This document shows, one piece after another, positions 6,728-15,256 of a stretch of DNA of 26,436 bases. The stretch's first letter is position 1, and each line of letters opens with the position of its first letter. Source of the stretch: PALSA-505 sp036496025 (GTDB taxonomy: Bacteria > Actinomycetota > Actinomycetes > Streptosporangiales > Streptosporangiaceae); NCBI GenBank assembly GCA_036496025.1, contig DASXLW010000187.1:1-26436 (forward strand). The letters are read 5' to 3'. The notes under the pieces are model-generated. The model had not been told where the DNA came from. It ran no database searches and saw only the letters and a program-made list of their open reading frames with translations. A program made the position numbers and the translations under genes.

Positions 6728-8128
6728 ATGCGACGTGACACGCCTACCTTCAGGCGGCTGGCTATCGTTTTGACCGCGGCGATCTTTGCCCTGGGGTTCG
6801 CCGCGCCTGTCCCCGCGCCGGCGGCGTTAGCGGGCGGAAACCAGCTGTGGACCGCCAGTTATCACGGCCAGCAGAGCGGCGAGGCCGGAGCCACCGCCGA
6901 GGCCGTGAGCCCCGGTGGCCGGACGGTGTTTGTCACCGGCTTCACCGGCTATACCGCGCAAGATGGCTCCACGGGCTGGGCCACCCTGGCTTACAACACC
7001 GCTACCGGGGCCAGACGGTGGCTGCGGACTTACCGCGGCAGCGATACGAGCCCGACCGCGGTGGACGGCGCCACTTCCATTGCTGTGAGCCCGGACGGAT
7101 CGACGGTGTTCGCGGGCGGCTTCGTCACCAACTCTGGCGGCGTGTCCGCGATCGAGACCATCGCCTACAGCGCGGCCACCGGAGTCACGCTGTGGGCCCG
7201 GCAGTACACCGCAGACGGCGCCGACAGCCCGGTGACCATGGCGGTAACCGCAGATGGCAGCGCCGTGTACGTGATGACTCAGGATTACCGCACCCTCGCC
7301 TACCGCGCCGCCACCGGGCGGTTTCTCTGGGCCTCCCCCGCCAAGGGCCTTGGCAGCAACAGCTTCGCCGCCGCCGGTGCCCTCGCCCCGGACGGCTCCA
7401 GGCTGTACGTCACCGGCGTGAGCTTGGGCAAGAACGGCGAGGAGTACCAGAGCGTGGCCTACGATGCCGCTACCGGTGCCATGGTCTGGGTGCGCCGCCT
7501 CGCCGGCCCGGCCGCGGGCATTAGTTACAACGCCACCTCGGTAGCGGTCAGCCGCGACGGGTCCACGGTACTCGTGGCGGGATATGTGAACGGCGGGGCT
7601 GGCAGCAACCCGATCGTCGGCTACGACAGCACCACCGGAGCCACCGTGTGGACCAAGCAGTGGCTGCCGACCAGCAGCGGCTACTGCTGCGAAACCGTAA
7701 GCCTGGGAGTAAGCCCGAACGGGTCAACGATGTTCGTGACCGGGGTCGGCGGAGGCGGCTTCAACCCGGGATTCTACGAAACTCAGGCCCGCGAAGTATC
7801 CACCGGTGCGCTGGTGTGGTCGCGCACCTGCTGCACATCGGAGGGCAGCGGGTCTTTGATAGCGGCCAGCCCGGACGGGTCCGCGGTTTTCACGTCGGGC
7901 TATCTGGCGAACAACGAGGGGACCGACGCATACGCCACGGTGAGCTATGGGGCCGCCACGGGAACCGAGCACTGGGAGGCCACGTACTCCGGCCCCCACC
8001 CCACCCGCGGCGCGGTGGATCCGGCAGCCATCGCGGTGAGCCCGGACGGGTCGAAGGTTTTCGTGACCGGCCAGGCCCCGCAGGGCAGCAACCAGGACAG
8101 TTTCACCACGGTGGCCTACGGCACGTGA
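6728..8128 (+). CDS. Secreted beta-propeller protein (SPDG / YxxATGxxxW repeats)
   Basis: A 466-residue protein. The ATG at 6728 has CGGAGG 5-6 bases upstream; a longer frame from 6521 would run through the tandem repeat and is rejected. A signal peptide (RRDTPTFRRLAIVLTAAIFALGFA, cleaved near the Ala-rich stretch) is clear. The mature protein has about eight strands of the type IAVSPDGSTVFAGGF, alternating with about seven YxxATGxxxW turns (for example YNTATGARRW, YDAATGAMVW), at intervals of 50-60 residues. This is a seven- or eight-bladed propeller of the PQQ/WD40/SBBP kind. It lacks residues that would name an enzyme. An adjacent Cys pair (GYCCE) and a second (RTCCTS) may form disulfides outside the cell. 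Likely a single-gene unit. Confidence 0.85.
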   Translation: MRRDTPTFRRLAIVLTAAIFALGFAAPVPAPAALAGGNQLWTASYHGQQSGEAGATAEAVSPGGRTVFVTGFTGYTAQDGSTGWATLAYNTATGARRWLRTYRGSDTSPTAVDGATSIAVSPDGSTVFAGGFVTNSGGVSAIETIAYSAATGVTLWARQYTADGADSPVTMAVTADGSAVYVMTQDYRTLAYRAATGRFLWASPAKGLGSNSFAAAGALAPDGSRLYVTGVSLGKNGEEYQSVAYDAATGAMVWVRRLAGPAAGISYNATSVAVSRDGSTVLVAGYVNGGAGSNPIVGYDSTTGATVWTKQWLPTSSGYCCETVSLGVSPNGSTMFVTGVGGGGFNPGFYETQAREVSTGALVWSRTCCTSEGSGSLIAASPDGSAVFTSGYLANNEGTDAYATVSYGAATGTEHWEATYSGPHPTRGAVDPAAIAVSPDGSKVFVTGQAPQGSNQDSFTTVAYGT

Positions 8129-8350
8129 ATCGCAGCGGCCGCAAGCCTGCCGGTTCTGGTGTATCAGACCGGCGCGCGGCTGCTCTGTGCAGGTGAGCAA
8201 GCGCCGCCAGGGGCTCAGCACCTGGTGAGGGACCGACGGGGGGAACCAGTGGCTGCGAGCAAAGGCAGGGGCCCAGGCATTACCTGGTCAGGCCAGCCCG
8301 GTACCGGCGGCCTGCGCGGCTGCGCCGGCTAGCCGGCCGGGCAGGCAAGC

Positions 8351-8794
8351 ATGAGCGCGAGCATGGCCGCGGCGCGCGGATCGCTGTCCTTCCGGCGGAT
8401 CGTGGACGTCCCGTTCCAGACGTGCGTGGCCGCGCTGGACAGCTGGCAGCGCACCGGGCACGGCGAGCTGCCGGTCGGCGAAAGCCTGCTGCGCGGGCCG
8501 GTCGAACGTGATCGTGAGACGGGGACACGCCGGATCCAGGTGCGCCTGGCCCGCGGACCGCTACGCCCGCTGCGCCCGCTGCGCATGAGGCTAGACATCG
8601 ACCCCTGGTCCGCATCGTGTACCGCTGTCGAGCTCATCCCTTGCGGACGCGTCCGGCCCACCGCGGCCTACTTCCGCGCCGGCCATCTGCTGCTTGACCT
8701 GCTAATCCCCTCGTTGCTGGAGCACCAGCGCGCCGCCGATGCCCGGGACGCTGCGAGCCAGCCACCCGCGCCCGTCAGTTCCTCGCGTCCTTAA
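8351..8794 (+). CDS. Uncharacterised 147-residue protein
   Basis: An open frame with actinomycete-like codon use and plausible protein composition: FRRIVDVPFQTCVAALDSW, a basic strand-rich centre (RRIQVRLARGPLRP then MRLDIDPWSA), then VELIPCGRVRPTAAYFRAGHLLLDLLIPSLL. I recognise no named family; the pattern of short beta strands followed by an amphipathic C-terminal helix could fit a small START/SRPBCC-like fold, but that is a guess. The ATG at 8351 has only a weak upstream purine run; the ATG at 8363 is an alternative. The last 20 bases overlap the end of the convergent membrane-protein gene. Confidence 0.6.
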   Translation: MSASMAAARGSLSFRRIVDVPFQTCVAALDSWQRTGHGELPVGESLLRGPVERDRETGTRRIQVRLARGPLRPLRPLRMRLDIDPWSASCTAVELIPCGRVRPTAAYFRAGHLLLDLLIPSLLEHQRAADARDAASQPPAPVSSSRP

Positions 8795-9890
8795 TCCGCC
8801 GGGCGCTTCGGACAGGCCCGGTCGCCGCCTGCCCCAAGGGGGCGTGTCCCTGCGTGCGCACTGGCCGGCGGGTGTGGTGCGGCAGTCCCCGGGTGAGGCC
8901 TGCCAGGCCGGTCAGCAGCATGGTGGCCAGGAAGATCAGGTAGGCGTTGCCGCGGGCAGTGCCCCAGGCGAACTGGTGCGGGTAGCGGGCCAGCGCGATG
9001 GCCAGCAGCGCGGCGAGCACGATGTAGCCGGCCGCGGCGGGCCGCAGCCGCACCGCGTCCCGCTCGGCCAGCGCGTGCCCGGCGGCCACCCCCAGGGCGA
9101 TCAGCCAGGCGCCGATCGCCTGGGCCGTCATCGGGGTCAGCGGCCAGGGCCACAGCGGCGCCGCCGCGCCGGGCGCCGCGAACAGCGCGACGCCCAGGCC
9201 GAGCAGCACGGCCGCCTGCGCGGCCAGCAGCCCGCACAGCCAGCCGGGCAGCCCGGCCCGCCGGGGCGGGTCGGCCCCCGGGGCGCGCGCCTGCACGGCC
9301 AGCAGCACCAGCATCAGCGCCGGCACCGCGACGTAGATCACGATCCACGCCGCCGCCACCAGCCGCGTGCCGGCCGCGAACCCGGCGCCCAGATGCAGCC
9401 GGCCCAGGTGGGTCACGGTGACGGCCAGCGTCAAGACGGTGAAGACGAACACCGCGGGCACGGCGATCCGCGCGCTGGCCCACAGCCGCTGCCGCCCGGC
9501 CAGCGCCTCGATCGCGACCGCGGCCCCGTACCCGGCGCCCAGGAACGCCGCCGACAGCGGGCTGGCGATCGTGAAGGCGAAGAACCGGTCGGTCCGCCCG
9601 GTGAACACGAACAGCTGGATCCCGGCCAGCAGCACCAGCACCGCCGCGGTGAACAACAGCCGGCGCATCCCCGGAACCAGCAGCCGCAACCCACCCGCCG
9701 CCCCCGGCCCGCCCCCGCCGGCCAAGCTCCGGACTGGACCCGCTTCCTCCGGCTCGGCGCACCGGACCGCGCTGTCATTCATCAGGATTACCGCTGCCCG
9801 CTCCTGGCCGGTGCCGCGAGCCGCGCTGCCCTGTCCCGCCAGTGCCGCCGTCCGGTCCGGCCGCACCGCCGAAGGCCGGTCTTGCTTCAT
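8775..9890 (-). CDS. Polytopic membrane protein, about eight TM helices
   Basis: The C-terminal ~300 residues hold about eight hydrophobic helices, for example LLFTAAVLVLLAGIQLFVF, IAVPAVFVFTVLTLAVTV, IVIYVAVPALMLVLLAV and NAYLIFLATMLLTGLAGL. The N-terminal ~70 residues are polar and low-complexity and may be cytoplasmic. The ATG at 9890 has GAGGGACACG just before it; the frame stays open to 10007, and a downstream ATG (MNDSAV) is another possible start. No transporter signature or conserved catalytic motif was recognised, so no function is given. It is divergent from the LAL regulator gene, and its 3' end overlaps the 8351-8794 gene by 20 bases. Confidence 0.75.
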   Translation of the reverse strand: MKQDRPSAVRPDRTAALAGQGSAARGTGQERAAVILMNDSAVRCAEPEEAGPVRSLAGGGGPGAAGGLRLLVPGMRRLLFTAAVLVLLAGIQLFVFTGRTDRFFAFTIASPLSAAFLGAGYGAAVAIEALAGRQRLWASARIAVPAVFVFTVLTLAVTVTHLGRLHLGAGFAAGTRLVAAAWIVIYVAVPALMLVLLAVQARAPGADPPRRAGLPGWLCGLLAAQAAVLLGLGVALFAAPGAAAPLWPWPLTPMTAQAIGAWLIALGVAAGHALAERDAVRLRPAAAGYIVLAALLAIALARYPHQFAWGTARGNAYLIFLATMLLTGLAGLTRGLPHHTRRPVRTQGHAPLGQAATGPVRSARRIKDARN

Positions 9891-10078
9891 CGTGTCCCTC
9901 GCTCGTTCTGCCTGCTGTCCACCCGCCCGCGCCCGACATGATCCACTGAGGATCGACTCGACGCCTCCCGTGGAGGGCGGGCGGGTAGATACTGTCTGCG
10001 TCCCCACCGCTACCGTTGAGATATGCAGCCGGGGGCTCCCTCTGCCACAGTTGTATGTCCCCCGCCTGGGTGACCGCG

Positions 10079-10118
10079 TGAGTAGCTGTTACTCATTTCC
10101 GCGCCGGCCCGCTACTCA
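10079..10118. promoter_or_regulatory. TGAGTA-N5-TACTCA dyad plus third half-site upstream of the LAL gene
   Basis: TGAGTA (10079-10084) and TACTCA (10090-10095) are perfect inverted 6-mers with a 5-base spacer, and another TACTCA lies at 10113-10118, 23 bases further. The last half-site would be near -42 of a start site predicted from the -10-like TAAGGT at 10144-10149. This is the usual place for a LuxR/NarL-type activator to touch RNA polymerase, so autoregulation by the downstream LuxR protein is a reasonable inference. Confidence 0.5.
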
Positions 10119-10143
10119 TCGGCCCGGCGTGGCGGCTGCCACC

Positions 10144-10149
10144 TAAGGT
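10144..10149 (+). promoter_or_regulatory. Candidate -10 element of the LAL regulator gene
   Basis: TAAGGT fits an actinomycete -10. No good -35 is found 17-18 bases upstream, consistent with an activator-dependent promoter. The predicted transcript would begin near 10156, giving a leader of about 23 bases before the TTG at 10179. Confidence 0.35.
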
Positions 10150-10178
10150 GCGGGCCGCGCGGGATCGGGTGGCGGGCA

Positions 10179-12848
10179 TTGGTTCACGCGGTGATGGCTG
10201 GCATGCTGGCTGCTGTGGCGGTCGCGCTACCCCAGTGGCCGATTGTGGGCCGGCGTCCCGAGCTTGAGTTGTTCGAGCAGGCGCTGGACTCGGGTGAGCT
10301 GGCGGGCCTGGTGATCCACGGACGGGCCGGGGTCGGGAAGACCCGGCTGGCTGATGAGTGCGCCCGGCTGGCGGCGGCGCGTGGTCACCCGACCGAGCGG
10401 GTAGTCGGCAGTCGCACGACCGCGCTGTTGCCGCTGGGCGCGGTAGCCGTCCTGCTGCCCACCGGGCTGGGCCTCCCCCGTCCGGATGGGCAGGTCAACG
10501 CCGTGACGTTGTTCGAGGAGACTCGCCGGGTGCTGCATGAGCGCCACCGTGGTCGCCGGCTGGTGACAGTCGTCGATGACGTTCCTCTGCTTGATGACGT
10601 CTCACTTGCCTTGCTGGCGTATCTGGCCGCACGATCGGCGATATTCCTGATCGCCACCGTGCGGACCGGTGAGCCGGTGCCGGACCTGGTGACCGGTCTG
10701 TGGCGGGACGGCCGGGTAGAGCGGGTTGATTTGCATGACCTCAGCCGTGCTCATATCGATACCCTCCTGCGCCTGGTTTTGGGGGGGCCGGTCGAGGCTG
10801 GCGCGGGGCAAGAGTTCTGGGAGGTCACCCGGGGCAACCCCCTGTACCTGCGTGAGCTGGTCTTGGGCGCGCTGGAATCTGGGGCACTGGTCGAGCGGTC
10901 AGGAGTGTGGCACCTGGAAAAGCCCTTGCCGGCCACCAATCGGCTGGTCGACCTGGTCGAGCAGCGGATCGGGGATCTGTCGGCCGAGGCCCGCTCGGTC
11001 GTGGATCTGCTGGCCCTGTGCGAGCCGGTTGAACTCAGCTACCTGGAGACGGCCGCTCCTGCCGGGGTACTGGAGTCGCTGGAACGGGCCGGGCTGGTGA
11101 CGATCACGGTCGCCGACGGGCAGGTGCGCCTGGCCCACCCGCTGCATGGCAGGGTCGTCCGGGCCGCCGTGCCGAGGTCGCGGGCGCGGGCGATCCTGCT
11201 GGCCCAGGCCGACCGGCTCGAAGCTGCCGGTCTCGCGGGCGCGGCGGCGCTGCGCATCGCGGTCTGGCGGCTGGACGCGGGGGGACGGCCTGACCCGGCC
11301 GTCCTGGTCCGCGGCGCCCAGCTGGCGCGCCACGCGCACGACTTCCGTGTCGTGCGGCGCCTGATCGAGGCGGTCCCCGACGAGCACCTGGACGCGGCTG
11401 GCGCGCTGCTGCTGGGCGAGGCGATGTATGAGCTTGGTGCCTTCGACGCCGCCGAGCGGGTCCTCGAGCTCGGACAGCAACGCCCCGGCAGCGAGCAGGT
11501 CGCGCTCCGCCTGGCGGTCACCCGGGCCAAGAACGCCCAGTGGGGCCTGTGCCAGCCGGAAGCCGCGCTGGCCATCAACGCCGCCGCCCGGGCGGTCATC
11601 ACCTCCCCGCCGCTCGCCGAACAGCTCGTGGCCGACGAGGCTTCGGTGCTGACCTTCTCCGGGCACCCCGACCGTGCGCTGGCTGTGCTCGAGCGTATCG
11701 AGGGCGCCAGCCGGCGCACCCGGGTCGTCCGGGCCATCGCGGCCGCGCCTGCCCTGGCGCTCACCGGCCAGACCGCCGAAGCATTGAAAGTCGCCGAGGC
11801 CGGCTACGCGGACCACCTGGCGCTCGGTGACGAGCTGGCCATCGCCCATCCGGCCATGCACCTGGTCAACCAGGTGTTCGCCCTGGCCGAGGCGGGCCGG
11901 CTCGCCGACGCCGCGCAGCTGGCCCAGGCCGGCACCGAGATCGTCGCCAGCCACCGGGTACCCATCGCCCAGCTGTTCGCCGCCGCCAGCCTCGGGCGGG
12001 TCGCCACCCTCCAGGGCCGGCTGGCGACCGCCCGCCGCTACTACGCCGAAGCAGCCGGGCTGGCCGAGGCGAACCGCTTCGCCGGCCCCCGGCGCCTGGT
12101 CCTGTCAGGCCTGGCGCTGGCCTGCGCCATGCTCGGCGACGCGGACGCCGCCGCCCAGGCGCTCGCCGAACGCGACACCGGGCCCGCGTTCGGCTTCCGC
12201 CAACCCGAGCAGCAACTCGCCGACGCGTGGACCGCCCTGGCAGCCCAGCGGCCAGCAGAGGCGGCAGAGCGATTCCGGGACGCCGCCGCGCAGGCGGCCT
12301 CGACCGGGCACCGGACCGCCGAAGCATGGCTGCTGCATGACCTGATGCGCACCACCGGCACCGACACCTCCGCCCGCCTGCGCGAACTGGCCAGCACGTG
12401 CGACTCGCCGCTGGTGTCCGCCCGGGCCCGCCACGCCACTGCCGCCCGCGCCCGCAACACCGCAGAACTGGCCAGTGCCGCCAGTGACTTCGAGGCCCTA
12501 GGCGCGATGCTGCTCGCCGCCGAGGCCGCCGCGGACGCGGCCGAAGCGTTCAGCCGGGCCGGAGACCAGCGAGCAGCAGCAAACGCGCGGCGCCGCTCCA
12601 GCGCGCTCGCCGCCGCCTGCGAAGGCGCCGCTACACCAGGACTGATCCACACCGCCGGGCCAGTCCCGCTCTCACGACGGGAACGCGAGATCGTGATGCT
12701 CGCCGCCACCGGCATGGCCAGCAAGGACATCGCACAACGCCTATACCTGTCCGTGCGGACGGTCAACAACCACCTTCAGCATGCCTATACCAAGCTCGGC
12801 GTCACCAGCCGCGATGGCCTGACTCAGGCCCTGGGCAGCACCTCATGA
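10179..12848 (+). CDS. Large ATP-binding LuxR-family (LAL) transcriptional regulator
   Basis: An 889-residue regulator. Near the N-terminus WPIVGRRPELELFEQAL begins an AAA/STAND-type ATPase, with Walker A GRAGVGKT at residues 48-55 and Walker B-like LVTVVDDVPLLDD. The middle ~450 residues are Ala/Leu-rich helical repeats of the TPR kind. The C-terminus is a LuxR/NarL helix-turn-helix: LSRREREIVMLAATGMASKDIAQRL followed by SVRTVNNHLQHAYTKLG. The size and order are those of LAL regulators, which often control secondary metabolism or nutrient use in actinomycetes; the target here is unknown. The TTG at 10179 has GGTGG about 6 bases upstream; GTG 10191, ATG 10194 and ATG 10203 are alternatives and leave all domains intact. 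Confidence 0.9.
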   Translation: MVHAVMAGMLAAVAVALPQWPIVGRRPELELFEQALDSGELAGLVIHGRAGVGKTRLADECARLAAARGHPTERVVGSRTTALLPLGAVAVLLPTGLGLPRPDGQVNAVTLFEETRRVLHERHRGRRLVTVVDDVPLLDDVSLALLAYLAARSAIFLIATVRTGEPVPDLVTGLWRDGRVERVDLHDLSRAHIDTLLRLVLGGPVEAGAGQEFWEVTRGNPLYLRELVLGALESGALVERSGVWHLEKPLPATNRLVDLVEQRIGDLSAEARSVVDLLALCEPVELSYLETAAPAGVLESLERAGLVTITVADGQVRLAHPLHGRVVRAAVPRSRARAILLAQADRLEAAGLAGAAALRIAVWRLDAGGRPDPAVLVRGAQLARHAHDFRVVRRLIEAVPDEHLDAAGALLLGEAMYELGAFDAAERVLELGQQRPGSEQVALRLAVTRAKNAQWGLCQPEAALAINAAARAVITSPPLAEQLVADEASVLTFSGHPDRALAVLERIEGASRRTRVVRAIAAAPALALTGQTAEALKVAEAGYADHLALGDELAIAHPAMHLVNQVFALAEAGRLADAAQLAQAGTEIVASHRVPIAQLFAAASLGRVATLQGRLATARRYYAEAAGLAEANRFAGPRRLVLSGLALACAMLGDADAAAQALAERDTGPAFGFRQPEQQLADAWTALAAQRPAEAAERFRDAAAQAASTGHRTAEAWLLHDLMRTTGTDTSARLRELASTCDSPLVSARARHATAARARNTAELASAASDFEALGAMLLAAEAAADAAEAFSRAGDQRAAANARRRSSALAAACEGAATPGLIHTAGPVPLSRREREIVMLAATGMASKDIAQRLYLSVRTVNNHLQHAYTKLGVTSRDGLTQALGSTS

Positions 12849-12972
12849 CACCAGAGCAGACCACCTTGGCGAAGTCGCCGTCCAACGCTCAGCGCGCAAC
12901 GCTGGGTCAAGACGCCCGCGGTCTGGCAGGAGCTGTTCCCGCGCGACCCGGCGCTCCCCACCCGTCACTACC

Positions 12973-12992
12973 GGCCCTGCCAGCAGGGGGCC
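12973..12992. terminator. Stem-loop between the convergent LAL and DUF4242 genes
   Basis: GGCCCTG pairs with CAGGG-GG-GCC around a CCAG loop: seven base pairs with a two-base bulge. It lies in the 158-base gap between two convergent genes, where a bidirectional terminator is expected. No U-tract is present, which is common in actinomycetes. Confidence 0.4.
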
Positions 12993-13006
12993 AAATCTGG
13001 CACTGG

Positions 13007-13258
13007 TCAGTGGCCTTCCCGCACGGGGAAGATCGCACCCGGGATCAGGCCGTGCGCCATGCGGTGCACGGCGTGAGCGGCGACCGCGCCCGGCGCGTCG
13101 ACCAGGCAGAAGACCTTGCCATGCCGCTCATCGACCCAGTACCGCAGGTACTGCACGCCGAACTCGGGCTGCACTTGCAGGTCTGCGGTATGGGCCTTGG
13201 CGGCCTCCTCCATGGAGACCGGGCCGGGTAGATCGTGTACGTCGATGAACAGTGACAT
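13007..13258 (-). CDS. DUF4242 family protein (SCO4226-like)
   Basis: An 83-residue protein beginning MSLFIDVHDLPGPVSMEEAA and containing YLRYWVDERHGKVFCLVDAPGA followed by AAHAVHRMAHGLIPGAIFPV. This matches the DUF4242 ferredoxin-like (dimeric alpha/beta barrel) family, whose Streptomyces member SCO4226 is described as a nickel-binding protein. The strand order and the conserved Tyr, Cys and His-rich segment are all present, and the length is typical. ATG at 13258 has AGAAGG about 6 bases upstream. It follows the small-protein gene on the same strand after 262 bases, so it may have its own promoter. Confidence 0.85.
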   Translation of the reverse strand: MSLFIDVHDLPGPVSMEEAAKAHTADLQVQPEFGVQYLRYWVDERHGKVFCLVDAPGAVAAHAVHRMAHGLIPGAIFPVREGH

Positions 13259-13520
13259 CGCTGCCTTCTCTCTTTACGCCGGGTGGTGCACATACCAAGG
13301 TGCTGGGTCAGCTTCTTGGCGGCGCATCGCCCAGCCAGTGCTCTTGTTCCTTACACGCCGGGGCGAGAGGTGGGGTTCAGCGCCCGGCCCTGCCCGGGGG
13401 TGAGTATGTTCACATGAACCAGCCCCGGACCCGAGCCGTTATTGCGCGGGAGCACGGGCGGTCGGCCTGATACAGCGCTATCCGCGCGGCCACCGGCCGC
13501 CGACTCAGGAATCGCGGCAA

Positions 13521-13820
13521 CTATCGTGCCGATGCGCCTTTGCGCTGTGCCGTCCTGCGCGCCTCGTCTCGCCCGCGCGCAAAGTACCAATCGAGTGGAT
13601 TGCCGCCCTCCCGCGCCAGGCGTGCTGCTGCAGCCATCGCGATCGCGGCCACGACTACCGCCCGCAGGGTGCGCCCATCTGTTGCCACGCGTGCCGCCGA
13701 GGCTAGCGCGACGAGCCGGATCGCGTTCTTTCGCCCGCTTCCCGCCCGCGGCGGGGGTGCTGGGTTCCGAATGCCCCTCGGGGCGCGGGTAGGGCCGGCC
13801 GGTTCAGCGTTGATCGTCAT
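13521..13820 (-). CDS. Small basic protein with one hydrophobic helix
   Basis: A 99-residue protein; the ATG at 13820 has GGGGAG about 6 bases upstream, preferred over the longer frame to 13847. The first ~35 residues are Pro/Arg-rich; then come RKNAIRLVALASAARVATDGR and a hydrophobic stretch AVVVAAIAMAAAARLA that could be a weak membrane helix, followed by NPLDWYFARGRDEARR. I do not recognise the family. It starts 30 bases after the stop of the GAP-family gene on the same strand, so the two are probably cotranscribed and it may act with that membrane protein. Confidence 0.65.
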   Translation of the reverse strand: MTINAEPAGPTRAPRGIRNPAPPPRAGSGRKNAIRLVALASAARVATDGRTLRAVVVAAIAMAAAARLAREGGNPLDWYFARGRDEARRTAQRKGASAR

Positions 13821-13850
13821 TTCATCTCCCCTATGGGGCCAGGTCATTGT

Positions 13851-14552
13851 CTAGGCGACGATCAGGTACAGGCTGTTGGCAATCAGCCAGAAGCCGAGGA
13901 TCAGGCTCCCGAAGATGATCGCCTGGTCGGTGTGGCTGTTCATCCAGGTCCTGAGCCTGGCCAGGAATGCCTGGGCCGCAGCTGGCCTGAAACCGGCGTA
14001 CAGCTCCATGGCCAGGTAGGAGGCCGAGGCCAGGACGCAGAACACGAACAGCGCGAGGTAGCTGCCGGCGGTGGACAGCTTGGCCTCCACGACCGTGGCG
14101 GCGCCTGCGGCGATCAGGCCCCATGGCTGCAGCGCGGGGGCCAGGGCCAGAGCGAACCATGGCGTCATGTTGTCCACGCTGGCCTGCCACTTCGGTGGCT
14201 TTTTCGGCTTCTTCGGGCGGCCCATCCGGCGGCGGTGCCGGATGGCGATCGCCACCAGGACGACACCGATGGCCAGCTTGACCGCCAGCGATGCGAGAGA
14301 GGGCGCGGTGCTCGGCTTGGGCGGGTTGTTCCCGGTGGCCAGTACCGTGACGACCACCACCACCGCCAGGGACACCAGCCAGCCGAACACGAATGCCGCC
14401 CCCTTGCGCACACCGCGCCTGGAGGGCAGCACGACCATGAACGCGGTCAGCGGCAGCGGGTCGAGCGCGATCGCCAGGCCGATCAGGACCAGGCTGAGCA
14501 CAAGCACGGCCGCCCCCTTCCCACCCCGCGGACGGGCGCCTTTGTCCCCCAT
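13851..14552 (-). CDS. GAP/Sap-family membrane protein (sulfolipid-1-addressing-like)
   Basis: A 233-residue protein with six hydrophobic segments: the first contains LVLIGLAIALDPLPLTAFMVVL, whose charged or Pro residues are typical of the GAP/Sap family (PF11139, distantly LysE-like) known from mycobacterial lipid export. Others include AAFVFGWLVSLAVVVVVTVL, YLALFVFCVLASASYLA and the C-terminal QAIIFGSLILGFWLIANSLYL. A basic loop RRRMGRPKKPKKPPKW between TM3 and TM4 should be cytoplasmic. Length fits the family. The ATG at 14552 is chosen because the frame upstream (to 14780) is low-complexity and not protein-like. The transported compound is unknown. Probably in an operon with the 13521-13820 gene. 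Confidence 0.78.
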   Translation of the reverse strand: MGDKGARPRGGKGAAVLVLSLVLIGLAIALDPLPLTAFMVVLPSRRGVRKGAAFVFGWLVSLAVVVVVTVLATGNNPPKPSTAPSLASLAVKLAIGVVLVAIAIRHRRRMGRPKKPKKPPKWQASVDNMTPWFALALAPALQPWGLIAAGAATVVEAKLSTAGSYLALFVFCVLASASYLAMELYAGFRPAAAQAFLARLRTWMNSHTDQAIIFGSLILGFWLIANSLYLIVA

Positions 14553-14745
14553 CCTGGCCGGGCGGTCTCCCCGAGTCGTCACCCCAGGCAGGTGAGGAAC
14601 CGGCAGCCCGGCACGTACGTCGCCATCACCCGAGTCGGCGGGTGACCCCCCGCTGCGCCCTGGGCGATGCCTTCGCTGCCTGATTGAGTCCGGGCAGTGG
14701 CCCGCGTGGCGCGGCAGCAGGCAGAATGCTCGGGCTGATCCCTGC

Positions 14746-15042
14746 CTACGGTGCAGCCAGCCGACGCTCGACCGATTCAACCTTGTGCCGCAAGGCGCCG
14801 GTCACGCCCGGACGATGGTCGACCTTGATCACAAGGCTCACCCGGGGCGCGGTCTCGCCCACCTTCATCACGCACGCCTTGATGAGGCTCATCACCTCGT
14901 CCCATTCGCCTTCGACGTTGGTGAACATGGCGTTGGTCTCGTTCGGCAGGCCGCTTTGCCGGACCAGCCGCACGGTCTCGGCCACCGACGCGCCGACAGA
15001 CGCACCGCCGCCGAGCGGAGCGATGGAAAACGCAGTGATCAT
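14746..15042 (-). CDS. MTH1187/YkoF-like thiamine-binding family protein
   Basis: A 98-residue protein: MITAFSIAPLGGGASVGASVAETVRLV, then TNVEGEWDEVMSLIKAC and VSLVIKVDHRPGVTGALRHKVESVERRL. This is the MTH1187 (DUF77) ferredoxin-like fold, members of which bind thiamine or related compounds. Length and strand pattern are complete. The ATG at 15042 is chosen because family members begin at this point; GAGG lies about 9 bases upstream. An ATG three codons earlier (15051) is possible. It is divergent from the ferritin-like gene at 15257 and heads a set of minus-strand genes, although 193 bases separate it from the next. Confidence 0.85.
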   Translation of the reverse strand: MITAFSIAPLGGGASVGASVAETVRLVRQSGLPNETNAMFTNVEGEWDEVMSLIKACVMKVGETAPRVSLVIKVDHRPGVTGALRHKVESVERRLAAP

Positions 15043-15256
15043 GCTCGCCATCCTCGCATGCGGGCCGCTATAGTCCGGGGCGCTCTGTGCGCGGAATCGG
15101 CAAGGGTGGTTTCGATGGTCAGCATGTGCCATCGTTCGGGCCGGGGCGCAGGATGATTTAGAGCCGCGCAAGTTGCCGGCGGCTCGATGCGCGGTTGCAA
15201 TACCCCGGCATTTTGCTGGAAGACCTGGGAAGGCTAGGGATGGAGGCGAGGCCGCG

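Noticed and set aside
6546..8170. GTGTATCAG near 6546 and again near 8159, flanking the secreted propeller as if insertion ends
   Set aside because: Only nine bases match exactly, there is no inverted repeat or recombinase, and the match can arise by chance.
8739..9941. 400-codon plus-strand open frame opposite the membrane-protein gene
   Set aside because: It is Gln/Gly/Arg-rich shadow sequence; the minus strand encodes about eight clear membrane helices.
13259..13520. Search for a gene or RNA in the gap between the DUF4242 gene and the small basic protein
   Set aside because: Frames here are short or low-complexity with no ribosome site; no tRNA or convincing hairpin was seen.
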